Shown: positions 13,103-22,878, numbered from the stretch's first letter. The stretch: 64,000 nt of DNA from Serinicoccus chungangensis (GCF_001483745.1 NZ_LQBL01000003.1:63425-127424); one strand, 5' to 3'. Program-made: numbers and translations. Notes: generated from the letters alone by a model not told the origin.

Positions 13103-14581
13103 ATGACGACGAGGTGGGGGACGCGCTCCGGTGACCCGCTCGCCGCCGACGCCCGGCTCGGGGAGCCCTCCCGGCCGGTCGCCGGGCAGGGCGACGGGAG
13201 GGTCCGTCGCGCCGTCGTCCTCATCCACGGCATCGGCGAGCAGGAGCCCACGGGCACCCTGCGGGGCTTCCTCGACGGCCTGGGCGTGGGCCGCGCGGCC
13301 TGGAGCAAGCCCGACCGGGTCAGCGACAACCTCGAGCTGCGCCGCATGTCCCTCTACGGCCGCTCCTCCCGCCGGGCCCCGACCGACCTCTACGAGCTCT
13401 ACTGGGCGCACCACGCCCCGACGTCGAGCGCGCCGCAGGTCCTGGCCTGGCTGGGTCGGCTGCTGCGCCGACGGTCGGGGTGGGCCGGCGGTCCCGCCGC
13501 CCCCGCCCTCAACGTGCTGACCCTCGGACTGCTGCTCACGGTCGCCGCGGCGGCGCTCATCGCCGTCGTCATGGTCTCCCGCGAGGGGGTGCGGGCCTGG
13601 CTCACCCAGCCGCCCTTCTGGGTGGCGGCCGGCCTGGCCGGGGCGCAGACGGCCGTCCGTCCGCTGCTCACCCGTCGCCTGGCCGACGCCGAGCGCTACC
13701 TCACGCCCGACCCGTCCGGCGTCGCCGCCCGGACCGACATCCGCACCGAGGGACTGGAGCTCATGCGGCGGCTGCACACCTCCGGCGTCTACGACGAGAT
13801 CGCCGTGGTGGGCCACTCCCTCGGCTCGGTCATCGGGTACGACATCCTGCGGCTGTTCTGGGACGAGGCCCGCCATCCCACCTTCGAGAAGGCCGGTCCG
13901 CAGCCGGAGGCCGAGCGTCTGGTGCTCGACTACAGCGACGCGCTGGGCCTGGAGGCCGGCGAGGTCGAGGTCTTCCAGCACGTGCAGCGTCGGCTCTGGC
14001 GGGAGTGCCGCGAGCGCGGCGTGCCGTGGCTCGTCACCGACTTCCTCACCCTGGGGTCGCCGCTGGCGCACGGTCGCCTGCTGCTCGACACCCGGGCCTC
14101 CTCGCTGCAGCGTCGTCAGGACGACCTCGAGCTGCCGATGTGCCCACCGATGCCCTCGCTCGCACCGTCCGCGGACGCCGACGAGCGCTCGGGGTCCTTC
14201 TACCCCGCCGTGCTGAGGAGGGGCGACCTCGAGCGGACGGTGCTCGTCGGCAACCACGGCGCCCCCTTCGGGCCGACCCGGTGGACCAACCTCTACTTCC
14301 CGGCGCGATGGCTCGCGTTCGGCGACCCGGTGGGCGGGCCGCTGCGCGGGGTCCTGGGCACCGGCATCCGCGACGTGGCGGTGCACCACTCGGGGCGGCA
14401 CCGCCCCGGGTGGCACCGCCTGCTGCCGCTACACGACCACCTGCGCTACTGGGACCCGCTGCCGGGTGCCGGGCAGCGACGGGCAGCTACCGTGGAGTGC
14501 GTGCCGACGATCCGGGCCGTCCTGGGCCTGGAGCCGGAGCCCGGCACCGACCCGACCGGTGACCGAGGAGACGAACGATGA
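13103..14581 (+). CDS. membrane-associated alpha/beta hydrolase (lipase-like)
   Basis: A 492-residue protein with RRAVVLIHGIGEQ (oxyanion region, about 35-47) and the nucleophile elbow VVGHSLGSVIGYD, whose Ser is the expected catalytic residue. Between them are two hydrophobic stretches (about 135-155 and 172-185) that may anchor it in the membrane. Asp and His partners cannot be assigned securely. Similar GHSLG proteins are annotated as lipases or esterases; the substrate is unknown. The stop overlaps the next start as ATGA, coupling it to an SRPBCC protein. Confidence 0.7.
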   Translation: MTTRWGTRSGDPLAADARLGEPSRPVAGQGDGRVRRAVVLIHGIGEQEPTGTLRGFLDGLGVGRAAWSKPDRVSDNLELRRMSLYGRSSRRAPTDLYELYWAHHAPTSSAPQVLAWLGRLLRRRSGWAGGPAAPALNVLTLGLLLTVAAAALIAVVMVSREGVRAWLTQPPFWVAAGLAGAQTAVRPLLTRRLADAERYLTPDPSGVAARTDIRTEGLELMRRLHTSGVYDEIAVVGHSLGSVIGYDILRLFWDEARHPTFEKAGPQPEAERLVLDYSDALGLEAGEVEVFQHVQRRLWRECRERGVPWLVTDFLTLGSPLAHGRLLLDTRASSLQRRQDDLELPMCPPMPSLAPSADADERSGSFYPAVLRRGDLERTVLVGNHGAPFGPTRWTNLYFPARWLAFGDPVGGPLRGVLGTGIRDVAVHHSGRHRPGWHRLLPLHDHLRYWDPLPGAGQRRAATVECVPTIRAVLGLEPEPGTDPTGDRGDER

Positions 14582-15024
14582 CGCAGCCACGCAGCTACCC
14601 CGGCCCCCGGATCGTCGTCGCGCAGGACGTCGACGCCGACCCGCAGGCCGTGTATGCCGCGTGGACGGACCCGCAGGTCCTCGCCACCTGGTGGTGGCCC
14701 GGCCTGCCGGACACCCGGCACACCGTGGACGCCACCGTGGGAGGTCGCTTCGAGGTGAGCTCGCAGGTCGCCTCGCTCGGGGCCGCGGGCCACTTCACCC
14801 GGCTCGAGCCGCCGTCGCTGGTGCAGCTGGCGTGGCGGTGGGAGAGCGGGGAGGGTCAGGAGGAGGACGACCTGGTGACCGTCGCGCTCACCGGCCACTC
14901 GCACGGCACCCTGGTCGTGCTGACCCACGAGATCGCGCAGGCCGACGCGGACACCTCCATGCGCGACGGCTGGATCGGGGCGCTCCACGCCCTCGCGGCG
15001 ACGGTCGGCCGGTCAGCGGGCTGA
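14578..15024 (+). CDS. SRPBCC/AHSA1-family protein
   Basis: A 148-residue single-domain protein of the START-like AHSA1 superfamily. It shows the usual pattern: a start strand with DADPQAVYAAWTDPQVLATWW, then GGRFEV, FTRLEPPSLVQLAWRWESG, and TLVVLTHEI followed by a C-terminal helix with GWIGALHALA. Members bind hydrophobic ligands or act as co-chaperone modules; no catalytic function can be inferred. It is coupled to the upstream hydrolase by an ATGA overlap. Confidence 0.8.
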   Translation: MTQPRSYPGPRIVVAQDVDADPQAVYAAWTDPQVLATWWWPGLPDTRHTVDATVGGRFEVSSQVASLGAAGHFTRLEPPSLVQLAWRWESGEGQEEDDLVTVALTGHSHGTLVVLTHEIAQADADTSMRDGWIGALHALAATVGRSAG

Positions 15025-15084
15025 ACCACCCGTCGCGCCGCCGACTCCCCGCCGCTGCGGCGCGTCGCCCCGCCGCCGCGCTCC

Positions 15085-17718
15085 TCAGAGCCGGCGGAAG
15101 CTCGTCGCCAGCAGGACCGGTTCGCCGACGGCGTCGCTGGCGTCGAGGTCGCACTCGGCCTCGACGACCCAGTCCAGGTCGCCGTCGGGGTCGGTGACGG
15201 TCTGGCTCACCCGCCAGACCCGCTGGGCGGTGCCGTCGCCGATCCGCGCCTGGGCCGGGGGCACCGGCTCGACCCGCAGGTGCTGCGGGCCCCGGGCGTC
15301 CGCGTCGAGGACCACCTGGTCGTGGTCGTCGTAGAACGCGCCCACCGCGTCGTCCCAGTCCTGCCGCGACATGAGGGGTTCGATCGCCGGCTCGGGCAGC
15401 GCCGCCACCTGGGCCTCGAGGTCGCCCAACGCCTCCCAGGCATCGTCGGCGACCAGCTCGACCCGACGCCACATCGCGTTGCGCACCATGACCCGGAAGG
15501 CGCGCTCGTTGCCGGTGATGGGCCGCGCCGGGGGTGGCGGCGCCCCGGCGGCGGCCTGACGAGCCGCCTCCTCGACCCGGTCCGGGTCGGTGAGCGCCTC
15601 CCACTCCTCCAGCAGCGAGGAGTCCGTCTGGCGGATCGTCTCCCCGAGCCAGTGGACGAGGTCGTGCAGCTGCTCGGTGTAGGCCGTCTCCGGGACCGTC
15701 TGCCGCAGCGTGCGGTAGGCGTCGGTCAGGTAGCGCAGCACCACGCCCTCGGAGCGGGCGAGCTGGTAGTAGCCGACGAACTCGGTGAAGCTCATCGCCC
15801 GCTCCCACATGTCCCGGACCACCGCCTTGGGGGACAGGGCGTCCTCGCGCACCCAGGGGTTGGACTGGCGGTAGGTCGACAGCGTGGCCTGCAGCAGCTC
15901 GGCCAGCGGCTGCGGCCAGCTGACCTCCTCCAGCTGGGCCATGCGCTCGTCGTACTCCACGCCGTCGGCCTTCATCTGCGCGACCGCCTCGCCGCGGGCG
16001 CGGTAGCGCTGGGCGAGCAGGATGGGCATGGGGTCGTCGAGCACCGCCTCGACGACGGAGACCACGTCGAGCGGATAGGTGGGGGCCTCGGGGTCGAAGA
16101 GGTCCAGCGCGGCCAGCGCGAACGGCGCCAGCGGCTGGTTGAGGGCGAAGTTCTCGGCCACGCCCGGCCCCAGGTCGACGCTGCGGCCCCCGTCCCCCGG
16201 AGGGTCCAGGCGCACCAGCACCTCGGTGTCCAGCAGGGACCGTCCCAGGCTCACCGCCTGCCGGGCCAGACGGTTCTGCGCCGCCGGGGTCTCGTGGTTG
16301 TCGCGCAGCAGGCGCGTCAGGTGCGCGACCGGGTCGCCGCGCCGGGCGACCGTGTTGAGGATGACCGCGTGGTCGACCTTCATCTTGGACTGCAGGGACT
16401 CCGGCTCGGCGCCGACGAGCTTGGCGTAGGTCTGCTCGCTCCAGGAGACGAAGCCCTCGGGCGGCTTCTTGCGCTGCACGCGTCTCTGCTTCTTCGGGTC
16501 GTCCCCGGCCTTGGCCAGCGCCCGCGCGTTCTCGATCGTGTGCTCGGGGGCCTGCACCACGACATACCCCGCGGTGTCGAAGCCCGCGCGCCCCGCGCGC
16601 CCGGCGATCTGGTGGAACTCGCGCGCGCGCAGGACCCGCTGACGGGAGCCGTCGAACTTCGCGAGCCCGGTGAACAGCACGGTGCGGATGGGCACGTTGA
16701 TGCCGACCCCGAGGGTGTCGGTGCCGCAGATGACCTTGAGCAGCCCGTCCTGGGCCAGCTGCTCGACGAGCCGGCGGTAGCGCGGCAGCATCCCGGCGTG
16801 GTGCACCCCGATGCCGTGCCGGACGAGCTGGGACAGGGTCCGGCCGAAGCCCGCGGTGAAGCGGAACGCACCGATCCGGGTCCGGATCGCCTCCTTCTCG
16901 GCGGCGTCGACGAGCTTGGGCACCGACAGCAGCGACTGCGCGCGCTCCAACGCCTCCCGCTGGGTGAAGTGGACGACGTAGATCGGCGCCTGCCGCTCCT
17001 CCAGCAGCTCGGTGATGGTGTCGGGCAGCGGGGTCATGGCGAGGGACTCCGCGAAGTGCAGGGGGACCGGCCGCTCCGCGCCCGCGACGAGGGCGGTGTG
17101 CCGTCCCGTGCGCCGGGTGAGGTCCTCGCTGAACCGGCTCGTGTCCCCCAGCGTGGCCGACATGAGGACGAACTGCGCCTGCGGCAGCGTCAGCAGCGGC
17201 ACCTGCCAGGCCCAGCCGCGCTGGCCGTCCCCGTAGTAGTGGAACTCGTCCATGACGACGACGCCGATGTCGGCGCCCTCCCCCTCGCGCAGAGCGATGT
17301 TGGCGAGCACCTCCGCGGTGCAGACGACGATCGGGGCGTCGGCGTTGACGGCCGCGTCGCCGGTGAGCATGCCGACGTTCTCCGCCCCGAAGGTCCGGCA
17401 GGCGTCGAAGAACTTCTCGCTGACCAGCGCCTTGATCGGCGCGGTCAGGAAGGCCACCTCGTCGCGGGCCAGCGCGAGGAAGCAGGCCGCCGTCGCCACG
17501 AGGGACTTGCCGCTCCCGGTGGGTGTGGCGAGGACGACGTTGCTGCCCTCGAGCAGGTGCAGCAGCGCCTCCTCCTGGTGGGGGTAGAGCGTGGTGCCGC
17601 GGTCGGCCGCCCAGGCGGCGAAGGTGTCGAAGACGGTGTCGGCGTCGGGGGTGCCGCCACCCTCTCCCGTGGACGGGAGCCGGTCGGTCAGGGTCTGGTC
17701 GGTGGCCATCTCCTCCAT
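15085..17718 (-). CDS. Ski2-like DEAD/DEAH-box helicase with DUF3516-type C-terminus
   Basis: An 877-residue superfamily 2 helicase. Motif I is ATPTGSGKS (64-72), motif II DEFH (157-160) and motif III SAT (187-189). Motifs V/VI appear in GTDTLGVGINVPIRTVLFTGL and HQIAGRAGRAGFDT. The long C-terminal region (about 480-877) resembles the actinobacterial DUF3516 extension of these helicases, which are presumed to act on RNA or structured nucleic acid; the substrate is unproven. Two starts are possible, ATG at 17718 (MEEMATDQ) and ATG at 17709; the longer is given. Confidence 0.85.
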   Translation of the reverse strand: MEEMATDQTLTDRLPSTGEGGGTPDADTVFDTFAAWAADRGTTLYPHQEEALLHLLEGSNVVLATPTGSGKSLVATAACFLALARDEVAFLTAPIKALVSEKFFDACRTFGAENVGMLTGDAAVNADAPIVVCTAEVLANIALREGEGADIGVVVMDEFHYYGDGQRGWAWQVPLLTLPQAQFVLMSATLGDTSRFSEDLTRRTGRHTALVAGAERPVPLHFAESLAMTPLPDTITELLEERQAPIYVVHFTQREALERAQSLLSVPKLVDAAEKEAIRTRIGAFRFTAGFGRTLSQLVRHGIGVHHAGMLPRYRRLVEQLAQDGLLKVICGTDTLGVGINVPIRTVLFTGLAKFDGSRQRVLRAREFHQIAGRAGRAGFDTAGYVVVQAPEHTIENARALAKAGDDPKKQRRVQRKKPPEGFVSWSEQTYAKLVGAEPESLQSKMKVDHAVILNTVARRGDPVAHLTRLLRDNHETPAAQNRLARQAVSLGRSLLDTEVLVRLDPPGDGGRSVDLGPGVAENFALNQPLAPFALAALDLFDPEAPTYPLDVVSVVEAVLDDPMPILLAQRYRARGEAVAQMKADGVEYDERMAQLEEVSWPQPLAELLQATLSTYRQSNPWVREDALSPKAVVRDMWERAMSFTEFVGYYQLARSEGVVLRYLTDAYRTLRQTVPETAYTEQLHDLVHWLGETIRQTDSSLLEEWEALTDPDRVEEAARQAAAGAPPPPARPITGNERAFRVMVRNAMWRRVELVADDAWEALGDLEAQVAALPEPAIEPLMSRQDWDDAVGAFYDDHDQVVLDADARGPQHLRVEPVPPAQARIGDGTAQRVWRVSQTVTDPDGDLDWVVEAECDLDASDAVGEPVLLATSFRRL

Positions 17719-17788
17719 TGTCGGTGATGGGCGCCCGGCTGCCCGCCTCGCCGCGCGTCGCCCCGGTCACGTCGGGCACGATGGGCAG

Positions 17789-18226
17789 ATGCTCAGCGTC
17801 GATCTCGCCCGCCGGCTGCACGAGGCCGGTCTCATCTGGTCTCCCCTCGCCGGGGACCGCTTCGTCGTGGATCGCTCCGGGATGACGCACGACGTGTTCT
17901 ACCTGGCCGACATGACGGTGGAGGTGCACGAGTTCGTCGGCGGGTCGGTCATCGGCTTCAACGGGGTCGCCGAGTGGGCCCTGGACTCGGTCGCGCTGGA
18001 CGACACCACCTGGCTGCCGCGGGAGGACCAGCTGCGCGCGGTGCTGGGTCACGACTTCGTCGGTCTCGGGCTGCGCCGCAGCGACGACGAGAGCAACGAG
18101 GACCACGGCGGGATCGAGTACGCCGTGGTCGCACTGGTCGAGGGCTCGCCCACGACCTTCGCGCACCAGGACGCCGAGGAGGCCTACGGGCTCGCGACCC
18201 TGGCGGTGCTCCGCACCCGCCACTGA
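17789..18226 (+). CDS. conserved hypothetical protein
   Basis: A 145-residue acidic protein starting MLSVDLARRLHEAGLIWSPL, with DVFYLADMTVEVHEF, GFNGVAEWALDSV and TWLPREDQLRAVLG. Proteins of this pattern are widespread in Micrococcales and sometimes carry a CpaE-like pilus label in databases; nothing in the sequence supports that (no P-loop). CACGAT at 17777-17782 lies six bases before the ATG, so the mRNA is probably leaderless. Function unknown. Confidence 0.7.
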   Translation: MLSVDLARRLHEAGLIWSPLAGDRFVVDRSGMTHDVFYLADMTVEVHEFVGGSVIGFNGVAEWALDSVALDDTTWLPREDQLRAVLGHDFVGLGLRRSDDESNEDHGGIEYAVVALVEGSPTTFAHQDAEEAYGLATLAVLRTRH

Positions 18227-18266
18227 GACCGTGGACGTGGTCGTCCAGCGGCTACTAGCCTGAGGC

Positions 18267-18887
18267 ATGCCGCCGGACGAGACCGAGTTCTTCCACACCG
18301 ACCGGGCGCACTACGAGTACCTGCGGCAGCAGCGGGAGGCCGCGGAGGACGCGGCGGCCAGGGAGCGGTCCGCACGCTCGGGGTGCGGTCTGCTCTGGCT
18401 GCTGCCCGCACTGCTCGCCGTGGCGTCGGTGGTTGCGCTCGACGACGTGCTGGCCGCCTACCCCAGCTGGTCCGGGGGCCTCCTGGGGGTCGTCCCGCCG
18501 GACTGGGTGGACGCCGCCGGTGAGCGCTGGTGGGCGGCCCTCCTCCTGGGCCTGGGCGTGCTCACCCCGCTCTGGCTGCTGGCGTGGGCGGTCGCCGTCG
18601 TCCGCCGACAGGTGGCGGTGCACCTGCGCCGGGGATGGCTCCTGGGTCCGCTGCGCTGGGCCTGGCTCACCCTGGCGACAGCCGCGCGGGCGCTGCTCAC
18701 CCTCGCCGGTCTGGTCACCGCGTGGCAGGTGGTGCGACTCTCCCGCGCGGTGCCGCTCCAGGAGGTCGCCGACGTGCGGACGCCGACGCTGGTGGTGGTG
18801 GTGCTGGTCGGGGTGGCCTCGGCCCTGAGGGCTCTGGCCCTGCACCGGCAGCTGCCGTCGGCAAGTCCGGTCAGCGGCGGATGGTGA
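18267..18887 (+). CDS. hypothetical membrane protein
   Basis: A 206-residue protein with a charged N-terminus (FHTDRAHYEYLRQQREAAEDAAARERSARS) followed by about four hydrophobic segments (41-60, 93-112, 135-155, 172-190). TAGCCT (18256-18261) is five bases before the ATG, again suggesting a leaderless transcript. The 3' end overlaps the convergent isochorismatase gene by 17 bp. No family recognised. Confidence 0.65.
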   Translation: MPPDETEFFHTDRAHYEYLRQQREAAEDAAARERSARSGCGLLWLLPALLAVASVVALDDVLAAYPSWSGGLLGVVPPDWVDAAGERWWAALLLGLGVLTPLWLLAWAVAVVRRQVAVHLRRGWLLGPLRWAWLTLATAARALLTLAGLVTAWQVVRLSRAVPLQEVADVRTPTLVVVVLVGVASALRALALHRQLPSASPVSGGW

Positions 18888-19398
18888 CCTGCGGGGCGTA
18901 CAGCTCCATCGCCGCGAGCGCCCGCTCGTGCGCCTCGTCGCTGGACCCCGCGCAGGCGGCCGCCGCGACCTCGACGGTGCAGCCGGCGTCGGCGGCGGCC
19001 AGGGCGGTCGAGAGCACGCAGCAGTCGGTGGCGACGCCCGCCAGCACGAGGTGCGCGTCGGCGCCGACGACGTCGTGCAGCCGCTCGCCCCACTTGCCGA
19101 AGGTTGGCTCGGTGACGGTGTGCGGCAGCCGCAGCTCGGCGATCTCGTCGACCAGGTCGAAGACGGGGTCGTGCTGCTCGCGGTCGGCGAACGGGAAGCG
19201 CTCGAGATAGGCCACCCAGGAGCCGTGCCGCACGTGCGGCGGCACCCAGCGGGTCTGGACCACCCGGCCCGCGTGCTCGTCCACCAACGCCCGGATGGGC
19301 CCGAGCGTCTCGGCGAACCGGGGGGCGCACCACTCCGAGGCCGGGTCGGCGAAGATCCGCTGGGCGTCGACGACGACCAACCAGGGCTGCGACGTCAT
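18871..19398 (-). CDS. isochorismatase-family cysteine hydrolase
   Basis: A 175-residue protein of the isochorismatase/nicotinamidase fold. LVVVDAQRIFADP carries the first catalytic Asp (D11), FGKWGERL the conserved Lys region, and VLAGVATDCCVLSTALAAADAG the nucleophilic Cys and its cis-peptide motif. The ATG overlaps the stop of the upstream NCS1 permease gene as ATGA, so a nucleobase, hydantoin or amide substrate taken up by that permease is plausible; this is inference from context. Confidence 0.85.
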   Translation of the reverse strand: MTSQPWLVVVDAQRIFADPASEWCAPRFAETLGPIRALVDEHAGRVVQTRWVPPHVRHGSWVAYLERFPFADREQHDPVFDLVDEIAELRLPHTVTEPTFGKWGERLHDVVGADAHLVLAGVATDCCVLSTALAAADAGCTVEVAAAACAGSSDEAHERALAAMELYAPQVTIRR

Positions 19399-20882
19399 AC
19401 CTGCTCCTCCAGCTCCTGGCGCCGGACGATGCGACGGCCGAGGACCAGCCAGCCGACGAAGCCGATGGCGAGCGCCACCAGCACGCCGAGGTTGGCCCAC
19501 GCCCAGGTGCCCTCCTTGCCGCCCAACCCGAGCGGACCGAGCAGGTAGCCCTGCCAGTTGTTCCACGCGGCGGCCTCGGCGAAGGTGTTGATGACCAGGC
19601 CCCAGCCGACGACGGCCGCGACGCCCATGATCCCGACGGCGGTCCAGTTCCAGTCGCCGTAGCGACCGCGCGGGTCGAAGAGCGCCTGCTCGTCGTAGTC
19701 GCGGCGGCGCAGCGCGACGTCGGCCATGAGGATCCCGGCCCAGGCGGCGATCGGCACGCCCAGGGTGATGAGGAAGCTCTGGAACGGCGCGAGGAAGCTC
19801 TGGGCGAAGAAGACGACCCAGATGGTCCCCAGGGTGAGGATGGTGCCGTCGATGAGCGCGGCGGCGGGCCGGGGGATGTCGATCCCGAGGGAGAGCAGGG
19901 TGAGCCCGGAGGAGTAGATCCCCAGGACCGCGCCGCTGACGAGGGCGAGGACGGCGGCCAGCAGGAACGGCACGAGGAACCAGATCGGCAGGATCGTCGC
20001 GAGGGTGCCGATCGGGTCGTTGACGATCCCCTCCTCGAGCTCGGGCTGCGACCCGATGAGCAGCAGGCCGTAGAGGACGAGCAGGGTCGGCGCCAGGGCA
20101 CCACCGAGGGTGTTCCACAGCACGATGGCGCCACCGCTGGCGTCCCGACGCTGGTAGCGCGACCAGTCCGCGGCGATGTTGATCCAGCCCAGCCCGAACC
20201 CCGTCATGAGCAGCACCAGGGCTCCGATGACCGCCTCGGTCGGACCGGCCTCGCGGGAGGTGACGGCCGCGAGGTCGATGCGGTCCCAGGTCATGAGGAT
20301 GTAGGCGGTCGTGGCGGCACCGGTGAGCCAGGTCAGGACCGACTGCATCCGCATGATCGTGTGGTATCCCGCGACGGAGGCGCCGACGATGAGCGCCGCG
20401 ATCACCGCGCACGCGAGCACCGAGGTGAGAGTGCCCCCGCCCCACCCCAGCTGGGTGAACACGGTGGCGGTCGCCAGCACGGCCATGATGGCCAGGAACG
20501 TCTCCCAGCCCATCGAGATGAGCCAGGAGAAGACGCCGGGCACCTTCTGCCCGTTGACGCCGAAGGCGGCCCGCGAGAGGACCATGGTGGGTGCCGACCC
20601 ACGCTTGCCGGCGATGGCGATGATGCCGCAGGCCAGGAAGGAGGCCACGACCCCCAGGACGGTCACCAGCACCGCCTGGGCGAAGCTGATGCCGAAGCCG
20701 AAGACGTAGCTCGCGTAGCTGATCCCGAAGACCGAGATGTTGGCGGCGAACCAGGGCCAGAAGAGGTCGTGCGGGCTGGCCGTCCGCTCCGCCTCCGCGA
20801 TGATCTCGATGCCGTTGGTCTCGACCAGGCGCCGCTCGGTCTCGCTGAGCCGCGGCGCTGCTGCCGGGGAGGTCTGGCTCAT
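19395..20882 (-). CDS. NCS1-family purine/cytosine permease
   Basis: A 495-residue transporter with about 12 hydrophobic helices. The N-terminus NGIEIIAEAERTASPHDLFWPWFAANISVFG and GSAPTMVLSRAAFGVNGQKVPG are hallmarks of cytosine permease-like NCS1 symporters, which import nucleobases or related ring compounds with Na+ or H+. WINIAADWSRYQRRDA is the conserved loop after TM6. It is followed with a 4-bp overlap by a cysteine hydrolase, suggesting an uptake-and-hydrolysis pair. The exact substrate cannot be read from sequence. Confidence 0.88.
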   Translation of the reverse strand: MSQTSPAAAPRLSETERRLVETNGIEIIAEAERTASPHDLFWPWFAANISVFGISYASYVFGFGISFAQAVLVTVLGVVASFLACGIIAIAGKRGSAPTMVLSRAAFGVNGQKVPGVFSWLISMGWETFLAIMAVLATATVFTQLGWGGGTLTSVLACAVIAALIVGASVAGYHTIMRMQSVLTWLTGAATTAYILMTWDRIDLAAVTSREAGPTEAVIGALVLLMTGFGLGWINIAADWSRYQRRDASGGAIVLWNTLGGALAPTLLVLYGLLLIGSQPELEEGIVNDPIGTLATILPIWFLVPFLLAAVLALVSGAVLGIYSSGLTLLSLGIDIPRPAAALIDGTILTLGTIWVVFFAQSFLAPFQSFLITLGVPIAAWAGILMADVALRRRDYDEQALFDPRGRYGDWNWTAVGIMGVAAVVGWGLVINTFAEAAAWNNWQGYLLGPLGLGGKEGTWAWANLGVLVALAIGFVGWLVLGRRIVRRQELEEQV

Positions 20883-20945
20883 GGGCCTACTGTCCCACAG
20901 CGCTGGGCTGGCGGTGTGTCGGTGCCACCCCCTACCGTGAGGGGT

Positions 20946-22169
20946 ATGACGATGCGCCCGGCCCCCCTCGCCGCCCTGGTGGCGGCCGCCCTGGTCGGCG
21001 CCGCACTGACGACGCCCGCCGTGGCCGCGCCGTCCCGCGGGCCGGACCGGCCGGTCCAGCTCGACGTGCGCTTCGCGACCTTCAACGCCTCGCTCAACCG
21101 AGCCGGCGAGGGGGAGCTCACCGCCGACCTGTCCACCGGCGAGGACCAGCAGGCCCGCAACGTGGCCGAGACGATCCAGCGCGCCGCCCCGGACGTGGTG
21201 CTCGTCAACGAGTTCGACTACTCCCGGGACAACGTCGACCTCTTCCGCGACCACTACCTCGCCGTCGGCCAGGGCGGTGCCGAGCCGATCGACTACCCCT
21301 ACGCCTACATCGCCCCCTCCAACACCGGGGTGCCCAGCGGCTTCGACCTCAACAACGACGGAGAGGTCGGCGGGCCGGACGACGCCTACGGCTTCGGGGA
21401 GTTCCCCGGGCAGTACGGCATGATCGTCTACTCCCGCTTCCCGATCGACACGGACGCCGTCCGCACCTTCCAGCGCTTCCGCTGGACCGACATGCCGGGC
21501 AACCTCATCCCGAGCGGGTTCTACGACCCGCAGGAGCGACGGGCCCTGCGGCTGTCGAGCAAGTCCCACTGGGACGTGCCGATCCGGGTCGGGACCAGGA
21601 CCGTCCACCTGCTGGCGGCGCACCCCACTCCCCCGACCTTCGACGGTCCGGAGGACCGCAACGGACGCCGCAACCACGACGAGATCCGCTTCTGGGCGGA
21701 CTACGTGGCCGGCCCGCAGCACTCGCGCTACATCTACGACGACCGAGGTCGCACGGGCGGGCTGCGTCCAGGCGAGCGCTTCGTCATCGCGGGCGACTAC
21801 AACGCCGACCCCGTCGACGGGGACTCCCGTGACGGGGCGATCAACCAGCTGCTCGACCACCCCCGGGTGAGCACGCAGCTGGTGCCGGACAGCGACGGAG
21901 CGGTCGAGGCGGCCGAGGTGCAGGGCGGGGCCAACGACTCCCACGTCGGCGACCCGGCCCACGACACCGCCGACTTCAACGACGATCCGGAGCCGGGCAA
22001 CCTGCGGGTCGACTACGTCCTGCCCAGCAGGTCGCTGCCGGTGCGGGACGCCGGCGTCTTCTGGCCGACCAGCGACGACCCGCTCTTCGACCTCGTGGGT
22101 ACCTTCCCGTTCCCCACCAGCGACCACAGGCTGGTCTGGACCGACGTCCGGTTGCCGCACCGCCGCTGA
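20946..22169 (+). CDS. secreted endonuclease/exonuclease/phosphatase-family protein
   Basis: A 407-residue exported protein. The signal peptide MTMRPAPLAALVAAALVGAA ends near AVAAP (about residue 28). The EEP fold is shown by RFATFNASLN, VLVNEFDY (metal-binding Glu), VIAGDYNADP (catalytic Asp/Asn) and TSDHRLVW (catalytic Asp-His). An insert with DLNNDGEVGGPDD resembles a calcium-binding loop. It may act as an extracellular phosphodiesterase or nuclease. TACCGT (20933-20938) lies seven bases before the ATG, so transcription is probably leaderless; a second ATG lies two codons in. Confidence 0.85.
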   Translation: MTMRPAPLAALVAAALVGAALTTPAVAAPSRGPDRPVQLDVRFATFNASLNRAGEGELTADLSTGEDQQARNVAETIQRAAPDVVLVNEFDYSRDNVDLFRDHYLAVGQGGAEPIDYPYAYIAPSNTGVPSGFDLNNDGEVGGPDDAYGFGEFPGQYGMIVYSRFPIDTDAVRTFQRFRWTDMPGNLIPSGFYDPQERRALRLSSKSHWDVPIRVGTRTVHLLAAHPTPPTFDGPEDRNGRRNHDEIRFWADYVAGPQHSRYIYDDRGRTGGLRPGERFVIAGDYNADPVDGDSRDGAINQLLDHPRVSTQLVPDSDGAVEAAEVQGGANDSHVGDPAHDTADFNDDPEPGNLRVDYVLPSRSLPVRDAGVFWPTSDDPLFDLVGTFPFPTSDHRLVWTDVRLPHRR

Positions 22170-22191
22170 GCGGGCCGGTTACGGTGGGGGC

Positions 22192-22794
22192 ATGACGGAC
22201 GGAGCAGACGGGCGAGGGTCCGGGGACCCGCACCAGACCACAAGCGATCGCGTGCCGCCCCTGCCGGGTCCGCCGGTCACGGGCCCCGGCGACGACGTCG
22301 ACCGCCCCGTGACGATCGTCGGCGGCCCGGCCGCCGAGGACTCCCCCGACTGGCGACCGGGCGTCCCTCCCGAGCAGACCGAGCCGGCACGGCGTCCCGC
22401 TGATCCGCCGGCCCCCGCCCCGGCTCGCATCACGAGCTTCTTCAGCTCGACCCACCGCATCGGGCGCTGGCAGGTCCCCGAGGTCCTCACCGTGTCCGGC
22501 GGCTTCTCCGAGACGGTCCTGGACCTGCGCGAGGCGGTCGTCACCTCGCGCGTGGTGGAGCTGCGCCTCAACGACATCTTCTCCAGCTGCAAGGTCATCG
22601 TTCCCCGGGGGGTGGGGGTCGACGTGCAGGGTGGGAGCGCGCTCTTCAGCAGCCTCAGCGGTGACTACGAGGGCGTCTCGGACCCCGGTCGCTGGCGGCT
22701 GACCATCGCCCACAACGGCGCCTTCAGCAGCGTGGAGATCGTCTCGCTCGACCCGGGCGAGAAGGAGCCGAAGTGGTGGCACAAGCTGTTCTGA
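22192..22794 (+). CDS. LiaF-like C-terminal domain protein
   Basis: A 200-residue soluble protein. Residues 1-80 are Pro/Gly/Asp-rich and probably disordered. Residues 85-190 form a beta-rich domain (RWQVPEVLTVSGGFSETVLDL, VVELRLNDIFSSCKVIVPRGVGVDV, GSALFSSLSGD) resembling the repetitive beta structure of the LiaF/YvqF C-terminal domain. LiaF proteins modulate envelope-stress two-component systems, but no kinase is adjacent here. TACGGT (22180-22185) lies six bases before the ATG. Confidence 0.6.
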   Translation: MTDGADGRGSGDPHQTTSDRVPPLPGPPVTGPGDDVDRPVTIVGGPAAEDSPDWRPGVPPEQTEPARRPADPPAPAPARITSFFSSTHRIGRWQVPEVLTVSGGFSETVLDLREAVVTSRVVELRLNDIFSSCKVIVPRGVGVDVQGGSALFSSLSGDYEGVSDPGRWRLTIAHNGAFSSVEIVSLDPGEKEPKWWHKLF

Positions 22795-22878
22795 GCCACC
22801 GGACGGGGCGGCCGGTGCCAGGGGCAGGCGGCGGGAGCTAGCCTGGGACGTCGCGGTCGGTCCTCGTGCACCGGCTGC

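Noticed and set aside
18871-19398. EntB/DhbB-type isochorismatase for siderophore synthesis
   Set aside because: No aryl-carrier domain, and the gene is coupled to an NCS1 permease, not to enterobactin-like genes.
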